DNA from: Crocinitomicaceae bacterium
GTDB taxonomy: Bacteria > Bacteroidota > Bacteroidia > Flavobacteriales_D > Crocinitomicaceae
Length of the DNA stretch: 5,224 nt
Direction: 5' to 3'
NCBI GenBank assembly: GCA_027084145.1
Contig: JALWLM010000197.1
Span: 1 to 5,224 of the forward strand
A model generated the notes under the pieces. That model had not been told where the DNA came from and made no database searches. It was given only the letters and a program-made list of their open reading frames with translations. A program made the translations under genes and the position numbers. Of the stretch, positions 1-5,224 are shown piece by piece (the stretch's first letter is position 1; each line of letters starts with the position of its first letter).

Positions 1-2
1 CA

Positions 3-62
3 AGAGGTAAAATCAAGAATAAAACTTTTAAGTTTTTAGCTCTTTGGTATTTTTGGGTGTAA
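3..62 (+). CDS. C-terminal tail of a probable upstream gene (5' end outside window)
   Basis: One frame stays open from the left edge and ends at TAA 60-62, giving the tail RGKIKNKTFKFLALWYFWV. It is basic, then aromatic and hydrophobic, as in the ends of many membrane-associated glycan enzymes, but it is too short to assign to a family. The main support is architectural. The stop lies 4 nt before the GTG start of the next gene, and that gene's GGGTGT ribosome binding site sits in the last codons and stop of this frame, the same arrangement seen in the minus-strand operon. The other two plus frames close earlier (stops at 8-10 and 37-39). An open run of 19 codons can occur by chance, so the call is tentative. 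Confidence 0.42.
   Translation, partial: RGKIKNKTFKFLALWYFWV
55..60 (+). promoter_or_regulatory. Ribosome binding site (GGGTGT) that decides the GTG start at 67
   Basis: GGTG at 56-59 matches the archaeal Shine-Dalgarno core and lies 7 nt before GTG 67. An in-frame TTG at 64 would leave only 4 nt, so GTG 67 is preferred. Confidence 0.55.
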
Positions 63-66
63 TTTG

Positions 67-1062
67 GTGTCTCCCCATGTTTCTATAATCATCGTCAACT
101 GGAACGGCTGGAAAGATACGATAGAATGTTTAGAATCACTATATAGGATAACCTACCCCAACTATGATGTTATTGTTGTGGATAATGGCTCCAGGGATGA
201 CTCTGTTCAAAAGATAAAGGAGTACGCAGAAGGAAGGCTTGAAGTCAATTCAAAGTTTTTTGAATACAATCCATACAACAAACCAATTAAAGTTTTTGAG
301 ATAACTGAAGACGAGGCAAAGCAGGGAGAGTTTAATAGACCGGCCTACAAGAAATTTGATCCTAATAGACGGATAATTTTGATTAAGAACAAAGATAATT
401 ATGGCTTTGCTGGTGGGAACAACGTTGGGATTAAATTTGCATTGAGTGTTTTAAATCCTGATTATATTTTATTACTAAATAATGATACTGTTGTTGATCC
501 AAACTTTTTGAGAGAGCTCGTTAAAGTCGCCGAAGGCGACAAAAAGATCGGCGTTGTAGGACCAGGGATTTACTGTTATACTAACCATTTTAGGCTATGG
601 AGCCCATATGGCCTAAAAGAAGGAGAAAACAAAATTACATATAAACATTTATTTGGAGCTGCACTGTTAATAAATGTAATTCCATTAGGATACACCGGAC
701 TATTTGATGAAAATTATTTTCTGTATCAAGAAGAAGTTGATTTGCTCTATCGTATCGCAACTACTGGATTTAGCTTAGAGTATTCTCAAAATGCGAAAGT
801 TTTTCACAAAGAAACTATATCAAAAGAAAGAGCTTATGCTCTCTATTATAAAATAAGAAATGAATATTACTTTTTAACAAAAAACAATTTAGGGTACTTA
901 AAGCTAACAAAATTTTTGGGAAATCTCCTACTAATTATTGCAAAATTTAGCCTAAAAGGCAAAATCAAGCACGCATCTATGGCAGTTAAAGGATTACTCG
1001 ATGGTATAAATTGTAAAATGAGATATGTTATCTCTCCCCCCATACCTCAACAAGTCCAGTGA
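67..1062 (+). CDS. Family 2 glycosyltransferase (rhamnosyltransferase-like GT2)
   Basis: Predicted inverting GT-A glycosyltransferase that moves a sugar from a nucleotide-sugar to a growing glycan at the cytoplasmic face of the membrane; donor and acceptor are unknown. From GTG 67 it is 331 residues. The N-terminus reads SIIIVNWNG (6-14) and VIVVDNGSRDDS (35-46), the nucleotide-binding strand and Asp (D39). GFAGGNN (113-119) and LLLNNDT (135-141), with N139-D140 in the DxD position, follow. The acceptor side has GLFDENYFLYQEEVD (211-225), with E222/E223 at the usual general-base position. About 45 residues (56-100) sit between the first strand and the GFAGGNN motif, an insert I recall from archaeal relatives. 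The stretch between GPGIY (165-169) and FGAALLI (196-202) looks shorter than usual. The C-terminus is basic with a hydrophobic patch near 278-292. Its last codons overlap the convergent gene, and the tail after DGINCKM looks non-native. It is probably translated with the gene upstream. Family call firm, substrate unknown. Confidence 0.9.
   Translation: MSPHVSIIIVNWNGWKDTIECLESLYRITYPNYDVIVVDNGSRDDSVQKIKEYAEGRLEVNSKFFEYNPYNKPIKVFEITEDEAKQGEFNRPAYKKFDPNRRIILIKNKDNYGFAGGNNVGIKFALSVLNPDYILLLNNDTVVDPNFLRELVKVAEGDKKIGVVGPGIYCYTNHFRLWSPYGLKEGENKITYKHLFGAALLINVIPLGYTGLFDENYFLYQEEVDLLYRIATTGFSLEYSQNAKVFHKETISKERAYALYYKIRNEYYFLTKNNLGYLKLTKFLGNLLLIIAKFSLKGKIKHASMAVKGLLDGINCKMRYVISPPIPQQVQ
526..540. repeat. 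Small GC-rich perfect inverted repeat inside the GT2 gene
   Basis: GTCGCC (526-531) and GGCGAC (535-540) pair perfectly around a GAA loop. It lies in codons for V-A-E-G-D and stands out in AT-rich DNA. It may simply be a consequence of the codons; no function is claimed. Confidence 0.4.
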
Positions 1063-1867
1063 TAGTCCCATATAACAATGCAATACCCCAGACCAAATAA
1101 TAAGGAATACACTTTATACATTTTCTACATCTGAGTGCCTGAAAAATTCCATAAGCCATTATCCCCAAAGGAACAAACAACAATTTCCAGGCGTTATGTT
1201 TAGCTATGGCTCTTGCATTTCCTTTTCCATACCAAATTCTTTGCTTTACAAAGTCATTAAATGATGCTCGATGATAATGAAAAGCAACATGCCTTGAAAT
1301 GCCAAATTTATGTTCCTGTCCAACTCTACTCCAAAATTCTGTATCTTCAGCTGCATATTTCATAAATGGATCAAAATGGTACTTTAAAACAATATCCCTT
1401 TTTACAATACACACAATAGTTCCAATATACTTCCTCTCGCCAGGTTTATTAAATCTAGTTTCTAAGTGCATATCCTCACAGTATTCCCATAGTGTTTTGT
1501 TTTTTCTTGGATTTACCAACTGAGCATGTATAGCAACCCAACCATGTTTTTCCATTTCTTCAATCATTCTGATTAGTAAGTCGTCCTTTGGAAGTTCTGT
1601 ATCCGAGTCTATATACGCTATATACTCTCCCCTAGCTTTTTCAGCTCCAAGCTGTCTTGCAAATGCTAATCCTTTTCCTTTGTCTGAATATATCTTATCT
1701 GCATATCTCCTTGCTATTTCAATTGTTCTATCTGTAGAATTCCCATCAACAATTATTATCTCTAATACTCCTTTTTGCTTTTTTACTGACTTTAGAGCTC
1801 TCTCTATTTCATTTTCTCTGTTTTTTACACACATAACAACAGAAATTTGTTTTTTTCCAAAGTTCAT
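1028..1867 (-). CDS. Family 2 glycosyltransferase with C-terminal membrane segments
   Basis: Predicted GT-A fold, nucleotide-sugar-dependent glycosyltransferase of 279 residues, last gene of the minus-strand operon. ISVVMCVKNRENEIERAL (8-25) and IIIVDGNSTDRT (37-48, D41) form the nucleotide-binding half. YIDSD (85-89) is the metal-binding DxD. AAEDTEFWSRV (172-182) holds the ED pair expected for acceptor activation. FHYHR (196-200) and KQRIWYGKGNAR (208-219) resemble the post-catalytic QxxRW-type region, though the exact signature is absent. Two hydrophobic stretches (about 229-245 and 254-275) probably anchor it in the membrane. The short linker between them carries C247, C250 and C253. ATG 1867 is chosen because GGAG lies 8 nt upstream, overlapping the TAG stop of the preceding gene. 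The gene runs tail to tail into the plus-strand GT2 with a 35-bp overlap. Substrate unknown; a dolichyl-phosphate sugar synthase or a chain-extending transferase would both fit. Confidence 0.9.
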   Translation of the reverse strand: MNFGKKQISVVMCVKNRENEIERALKSVKKQKGVLEIIIVDGNSTDRTIEIARRYADKIYSDKGKGLAFARQLGAEKARGEYIAYIDSDTELPKDDLLIRMIEEMEKHGWVAIHAQLVNPRKNKTLWEYCEDMHLETRFNKPGERKYIGTIVCIVKRDIVLKYHFDPFMKYAAEDTEFWSRVGQEHKFGISRHVAFHYHRASFNDFVKQRIWYGKGNARAIAKHNAWKLLFVPLGIMAYGIFQALRCRKCIKCIPYYLVWGIALLYGTITGLVEVWGER

Positions 1868-1875
1868 TACAATCT

Positions 1876-1881
1876 CTCCTA
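1876..1881 (-). promoter_or_regulatory. Ribosome binding site overlapping the upstream stop codon (TAGGAG)
   Basis: On the minus strand, GGAG (1879-1876) shares its first G with the TAG stop of the phosphatase-superfamily gene and lies 8 nt before ATG 1867. This favours re-initiation by ribosomes finishing the upstream gene. Confidence 0.6.
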
Positions 1882-2805
1882 CTTTGTTTTATTATTTAAT
1901 TTTTTTATTGCTTGCTTTATCTTCAACTTTTCAGGTTTCTTTAGTATCTTGTCTTTTTCATCAACTACAAGCCAAGGAACCTTTATTAGAGGTTCTATCC
2001 TAACTCCATTGTAATGACCATAAACCCTGATAGGAATTAATGAATGTAACTTTTCCCCGAACGCTTCTCCATGGTCAGCAGTAATTACTGTCGTCCCCGG
2101 AAGTATATCCACAAGTTTTTCTACATAATCTAAAGCTAAACTTAAGTTTTCTTTGTAACCTTTTATCACATCTTCAAAAGACACAATCCCCGCTTTCATC
2201 AGTCCCCAAATTGTAATATCTTGCCATACAGTTTCCCCTGCTAAAGTCGCTTCTCTCTGGTGTTTTATCCCAGTATCTCCCTCAACTTTTAAGGATATGA
2301 ATGGATAATGTGGTTGCATAAAGTGTATTATAAATCTTTTATCAGGATATTTAACTAAAGCGTCCAATGTGTACTCATACATAGTTGAGGGTAAGACTGT
2401 ATTATACTCCTCACTCCATCCATCCTTCCAGACTGAAATTATCTTATAAAACCGTCCTTGCAATAGAAGATCAACATAGGGGTTAGCAGTGATATAAATT
2501 ATATCATCAAATTTTCTATTTCCAAAATTTTCAACAAGAAATTCGGGTGTTCCCGAACCTCTGGATATCTTGTATGTTAATTTGCCCTTCATATTTCTTT
2601 TTTCAAATTCTTCTTTGAAACTATCATATCTGCATGCGTCTAAGATAATTAGGTTGTCCCATTCTTCTTCAATTATAAACACCCCTTTATTTTGTGGATA
2701 AATAATTTTTGACAAATAATATATAAGCACATCCTCCCAAAATTGTCTAGTTCTTAAATTTCTCCAATTATTTCTGAGTCTTGTGATCTTTGATTGTATC
2801 CCCAT
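1879..2805 (-). CDS. Alkaline phosphatase/sulfatase-superfamily protein (DACRYD type)
   Basis: Predicted metal-dependent hydrolase or transferase of the alkaline phosphatase superfamily, 308 residues. LIILDACRYDSF (52-63) gives the N-terminal metal-ligand Asp (D56). SRGSGTPEF (81-89) fits the nucleophile position, with T86 or S84 as candidate. IHFMQPHYPF (160-169) is the usual substrate-side His/PHYP motif. VITADHGEAFGE (240-251) gives metal ligands D244 and H245, and VYGHY (261-265) the later His (H264). The C-x-P-x-R formylglycine signature of true sulfatases is absent. No signal peptide or clear membrane helix is visible; the first 40 residues are basic and aromatic. ATG 2805 is chosen over the longer frame from 2847 because GGGGGTGA stands just upstream and the extra 14 residues would overlap the preceding gene. 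In a glycan operon it may transfer or remove a phospho-alcohol or other ester group on a lipid-linked sugar. Superfamily firm, reaction unknown. Confidence 0.85.
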   Translation of the reverse strand: MGIQSKITRLRNNWRNLRTRQFWEDVLIYYLSKIIYPQNKGVFIIEEEWDNLIILDACRYDSFKEEFEKRNMKGKLTYKISRGSGTPEFLVENFGNRKFDDIIYITANPYVDLLLQGRFYKIISVWKDGWSEEYNTVLPSTMYEYTLDALVKYPDKRFIIHFMQPHYPFISLKVEGDTGIKHQREATLAGETVWQDITIWGLMKAGIVSFEDVIKGYKENLSLALDYVEKLVDILPGTTVITADHGEAFGEKLHSLIPIRVYGHYNGVRIEPLIKVPWLVVDEKDKILKKPEKLKIKQAIKKLNNKTK

Positions 2806-2809
2806 AGTG

Positions 2810-2817
2810 TCACCCCC
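2810..2817 (-). promoter_or_regulatory. Strong ribosome binding site containing the upstream stop codon (GGGGGTGA)
   Basis: The minus strand reads GGGGGTGA, then CACT, then ATG 2805. Its TGA is the stop of the membrane-protein gene, so terminating ribosomes sit on the next start. This also fixes ATG 2805 as the start of the phosphatase-superfamily gene. Confidence 0.75.
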
Positions 2818-4516
2818 AATAATATATCTCAAATTTGCTTGGAACATTCGTATATTGGTTATCTGAACAATATATTTTTGAACTTTTTATTCGTATTGAT
2901 GTCAGACCAAGCTCTTTTCCCGTAAAGAACCTATACCCGTCGATTCTTCTGGAAGACACTACAACAATGCCCCCTGTTATATTGTCATTTTTTAAGAGCA
3001 GGGTTATAGGTAGAATATATTGTTCATCTTTTTTTAAATATTCCATATCCCACAATGCATCTGGGATTGTATAAAACTTTGATTGAATATTTATTGAGGT
3101 ATAATACATTCCAGTAATCTCATTAGGCGCCACATAATCATAAGCCATATTGCCATAAGTACACAGTACATGCAAGTATGAGAAGATAAATAGTACCATA
3201 ATGGCTGCTCTTCCAAATTTTGGATTTTTAAGCGCCAATGTAAAAAAAATCACAAAAATATATTTACTCCCTCCAAACAGTCTTGACGGAATTTCTCCAC
3301 TATAACTTCCAGCTATTGTTGATACCCCAATACTATAGAAAATCAAAAGGAGCACTAAAAGGAGCACTATCCTATCGATTTTTCTTGTTTTAATGAATTT
3401 TTTTAGAGACCCAGCAATTACAATCAACATTCCAGCTAAACTTGCTCCAACTATGGAATACATAAAGTAAGCCTTAATTCTCAATATCTCAGCATGCTGT
3501 GTTAATCCTGTCTGAGCAACACTAGTCCATTTATCAGTAGCTTTAAGAGCACCTGAAAATAATGCTAGGAGATACCTCACTCTTGACTTAAACAGATAAA
3601 GTGCATACGTATGAGTGAATATCCAGTAAAATTCTAGAATTATGAAAATTGTCAGGAGAACCATATTCAATGTTTGAATTTTTTTGTCATTAGTAACTAC
3701 TGACAAAATTAAAAAAATCATTATTGTGATGGCCCAGAAGATACTTGTCAATAAGTGGGTAAAGATCAAAGTCAAAGTTAGCAACATTAAAATACCCCAG
3801 AACTCTGAAAAATTCTTGTTTATTTTTAATTTTCCTGAGTAGAGTTTAAATAATACATAAATCCCTACCATCTCCAAATAAGTTGCTAATACTCCAGGTA
3901 CAAACCATCCAAACCCATAGCCCGCGGTTATCCAAAATAACACTCCTATAACTGCTTTTCTTTGATCTTTTGTCAGATCCTTTAATAAGAGATAGAAAAT
4001 GGGCACATTAATCAAATAGGAAAGAACAGGGAGAGTTAAAAGAGTATACAGGCCAATTTTTGATATTATCACCAATATGACTCCTAAGAACATAGCCCCA
4101 GGCCAAGTTTGATAACCCAATCTTGGAGCTTCAGGATGTATGTGACCTGTGTGAAGGATATAATCAATATGGCCATAAATTCGGTATACATAAGGAAATA
4201 TTGGGAGATTTGCAAATATCTGCGGAACAAAAAAGAGTAACACTAAATAGAAAATGGCAATATATGAATATTTGAGTGTTTTTTTGGTATATATCCCTAG
4301 AAAAATTGTCAACAAGACAAGTGCTATAGAGAAAAGCCCTGTAATCCCATATGAATATACTCCACCATAAGTTCCAATCTTGAGCCTTCCAAAGAGCAGG
4401 ACATAATTAACTAAGGCTATTCCTAAGATTAACAAGCTTTTTACAGTAATGTTTATGTCGTCTCCTACCACAGATAAAGGCAATATTTTTGGGAGTATAT
4501 TATTTGTGTTTTTCAT
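2810..4516 (-). CDS. Polytopic membrane protein, probable GT-C-like glycosyltransferase
   Basis: 568-residue integral membrane protein with about 10 to 12 hydrophobic helices between residues 26 and 455 (roughly 26-43, 57-75, 83-101, 141-178 as two, 187-225 as two, 241-275 as two, 283-303, 347-371, 381-405, 415-455 as one or two). A hydrophilic C-terminal domain of about 110 residues (456-568) follows. The loop after the third helix carries YGHIDYILHTGHIHPEAP (114-131) and GYQTWPG (134-140). An acidic residue plus histidines in the first large outer loop, then an aromatic W-P-G entering the next helix, resembles GT-C enzymes that use polyprenyl-phosphate sugars, with D118 the best candidate acid. 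I do not recognise a precise family; a polymerase or ligase of the glycan is an alternative. ATG 4516 overlaps the preceding TGA as ATGA, and GGTG lies 7 nt upstream. A duplicated 12-bp unit encodes VLLL twice (384-391). Membrane location firm, GT-C assignment moderate. Confidence 0.75.
   Translation of the reverse strand: MKNTNNILPKILPLSVVGDDINITVKSLLILGIALVNYVLLFGRLKIGTYGGVYSYGITGLFSIALVLLTIFLGIYTKKTLKYSYIAIFYLVLLFFVPQIFANLPIFPYVYRIYGHIDYILHTGHIHPEAPRLGYQTWPGAMFLGVILVIISKIGLYTLLTLPVLSYLINVPIFYLLLKDLTKDQRKAVIGVLFWITAGYGFGWFVPGVLATYLEMVGIYVLFKLYSGKLKINKNFSEFWGILMLLTLTLIFTHLLTSIFWAITIMIFLILSVVTNDKKIQTLNMVLLTIFIILEFYWIFTHTYALYLFKSRVRYLLALFSGALKATDKWTSVAQTGLTQHAEILRIKAYFMYSIVGASLAGMLIVIAGSLKKFIKTRKIDRIVLLLVLLLIFYSIGVSTIAGSYSGEIPSRLFGGSKYIFVIFFTLALKNPKFGRAAIMVLFIFSYLHVLCTYGNMAYDYVAPNEITGMYYTSINIQSKFYTIPDALWDMEYLKKDEQYILPITLLLKNDNITGGIVVVSSRRIDGYRFFTGKELGLTSIRIKSSKIYCSDNQYTNVPSKFEIYYWG
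3345..3368. repeat. Perfect 12-bp tandem duplication inside the membrane-protein gene
   Basis: AAAAGGAGCACT occurs twice head to tail at 3345-3356 and 3357-3368. On the coding (minus) strand it writes V-L-L-L twice (residues 384-391) in a predicted helix. Gain or loss of one unit keeps the reading frame. Confidence 0.85.
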
Positions 4517-5224
4517 ATTTTCACACCTTTAGTAGAGCCTTTATTTCTATCCGAGTCCGTCTCTTTCTTTGTATATCTATTCTTCTTATAGCTGCTCCTT
4601 ACTTCATTCAATCCTTCTAGTACTGCTTTGATCTCATCAATTGCTCTTATTGGATTTATAATTATATGGGCCATACTACCCAGTAGCAACCCAAAGGTCG
4701 CCCACAGATGTGCTATTTTACTTCCTTTTCCTTTAATGTTAGCAATGTAATAAGTGCTGATAACTAGGGATTTTAATCTTACTCTATGATCTATTCTATT
4801 CCCTATTGACGCTCTTAGATGGACTAGTCTGGCGTGGGATGTGAGATACACTCTATATTTTTTTGAAACCCGTGCTGACCATTCCAAGTCTTCATTCAGA
4901 GCATAACTGTGGAGTCTCTCAAGCTCTTCGTTGAACTTAAAGTTCTTAAATACCTCTCTAATTCCTGCGAAATTATTTCCCTGAATCCATTCTACTTCTA
5001 TTAATCCCCCTCTTTCTTCTATCTTCGAGATTTCTGGGAACTCACTTCGATATCCAGAAGCCAGAATTTTTCCCTTAAATGGTGACTCCCATAGGAATAT
5101 TGATTTAATGATATTCCTAAAGGTTTTCAATAGATGCCAGAAATAAATTTCTCTCACCTTTTTCTCGAAAATACCAATTTTATCTGGATACCTTAGTTCT
5201 ATTTCTTTTAGTATTACCTTAATG
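4513..5224 (-). CDS. Family 2 glycosyltransferase, C-terminal part (5' end beyond window)
   Basis: The frame is open from the right edge to TGA 4515-4513, leaving 236 residues of a longer protein. A GTG at 5157-5155 could be taken as a start, but 22 in-frame codons precede it without a stop, and starting there would leave only half an enzyme. What is visible is the acceptor half of a GT2 fold, numbered from the window edge. VEWIQGNNFAGIREVF (77-92) is the usual W-x-x-G-x-N/F-R region. ALNEDLEWSARV (108-119) has the catalytic-type ED (111-112) and R118. LTSHARLVHLR (127-137) is the closing A-x-x-x-H segment. The nucleotide-binding Asp and DxD would lie outside the window. One hydrophobic stretch follows (about 171-190), then a Lys/Arg-rich hydrophilic tail. 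It is the most upstream visible gene of the minus operon and is coupled by an ATGA overlap to the membrane protein. It probably adds one sugar of the same glycan; specificity is unknown. Confidence 0.85.
   Translation of the reverse strand, partial: IKVILKEIELRYPDKIGIFEKKVREIYFWHLLKTFRNIIKSIFLWESPFKGKILASGYRSEFPEISKIEERGGLIEVEWIQGNNFAGIREVFKNFKFNEELERLHSYALNEDLEWSARVSKKYRVYLTSHARLVHLRASIGNRIDHRVRLKSLVISTYYIANIKGKGSKIAHLWATFGLLLGSMAHIIINPIRAIDEIKAVLEGLNEVRSSYKKNRYTKKETDSDRNKGSTKGVKI
4524..4530 (-). promoter_or_regulatory. Ribosome binding site AAAGGTG for the membrane-protein gene
   Basis: GGTG (4527-4524 on the minus strand) lies 7 nt before ATG 4516, inside the last codons of the glycosyltransferase upstream. 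Together with the ATGA overlap it supports coupled translation. Confidence 0.65.

Noticed and set aside
26..32. TTTTAAG as a TATA box with an A-rich stretch before it
   Set aside because: AT-rich DNA gives many such matches, and the region reads better as the end of an upstream gene. It cannot be excluded.
52..63. C58 of the phosphatase-superfamily protein as a sulfatase formylglycine nucleophile
   Set aside because: The residues after it are R-Y-D-S, not the C-x-P-x-R signature, and D56 beside it is the expected metal ligand. (Coordinates given as residues 52-63 of that protein.)
1299..1523. Plus-strand open frame of 74 codons
   Set aside because: It lies wholly antisense to the GT2 gene at 1867-1028, has no ribosome binding site I can see and no recognisable motif.
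1850..1856. Run of seven T on the plus strand as an archaeal terminator for the plus-strand GT2
   Set aside because: It is nearly 800 bp past that gene's stop and is explained by lysine codons at the start of the minus-strand GT2.
1680..2003. Plus-strand open frame of 107 codons
   Set aside because: It is antisense to the ends of two well-supported genes; its hydrophobic, Ser/Phe-rich composition is what the complement of Lys/Glu-rich coding DNA gives.
2806..2847. Extension of the phosphatase-superfamily protein to an ATG at 2847 (14 more residues)
   Set aside because: It would overlap the membrane-protein gene by 38 bp and ignore the strong GGGGGTGA site placed just before ATG 2805.
2835..3074. 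Plus-strand open frame of 79 codons
   Set aside because: Antisense to the membrane-protein gene, with no family motif or start signal.
5155..5157. GTG as the true start of the rightmost glycosyltransferase
   Set aside because: The frame stays open for 22 codons further to the window edge, and a protein starting here would lack the nucleotide-sugar-binding half.

Overview
The window looks like part of a surface-glycan (polysaccharide or N-glycan type) biosynthesis locus of an archaeon. I favour a thermophilic euryarchaeon such as a member of the Thermococcales. The grounds are GGTG/GGTGA-type ribosome binding sites, GTG as a start codon, AT-rich DNA, arginine written mostly as AGA/AGG, genes packed with almost no spacers, and protein families (a 'DACRYD' alkaline-phosphatase-superfamily protein, glycosyltransferases with a long insert) common in archaeal glycan clusters. 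The taxonomic call is inference and was not searched.

Layout: two gene groups run towards each other and collide. From the left edge, a plus-strand unit has the last 19 codons of a probable upstream gene (3-62) followed by a family 2 glycosyltransferase (67-1062). From the right edge, a minus-strand operon reads in order: the C-terminal part of a second GT2 glycosyltransferase, cut by the window edge (5224-4513); a polytopic membrane protein resembling GT-C glycosyltransferases (4516-2810); an alkaline-phosphatase/sulfatase-superfamily protein without a signal peptide (2805-1879); and a third GT2 glycosyltransferase with C-terminal hydrophobic segments (1867-1028). The convergent genes overlap tail to tail by 35 bp (1028-1062). 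No stretch over 300 bases lacks a gene, and I saw no RNA genes, insertion sequences or CRISPR repeats.

How the genes may work together: every junction in the minus operon is a 4-bp ATGA overlap or a stop codon lying inside or beside the next ribosome binding site, which points to coupled translation of one pathway. A reasonable reading is that the GT2 enzymes build a lipid-linked glycan at the cytoplasmic face. The membrane protein would use a lipid-linked sugar on the outer face, and the phosphatase-superfamily protein would add or remove a phospho- or other ester substituent. Sugar identities and product cannot be read from the sequence. I see a standard but poorly characterised glycan-assembly locus; the least explained component is the membrane-protein/phosphatase-superfamily pair.
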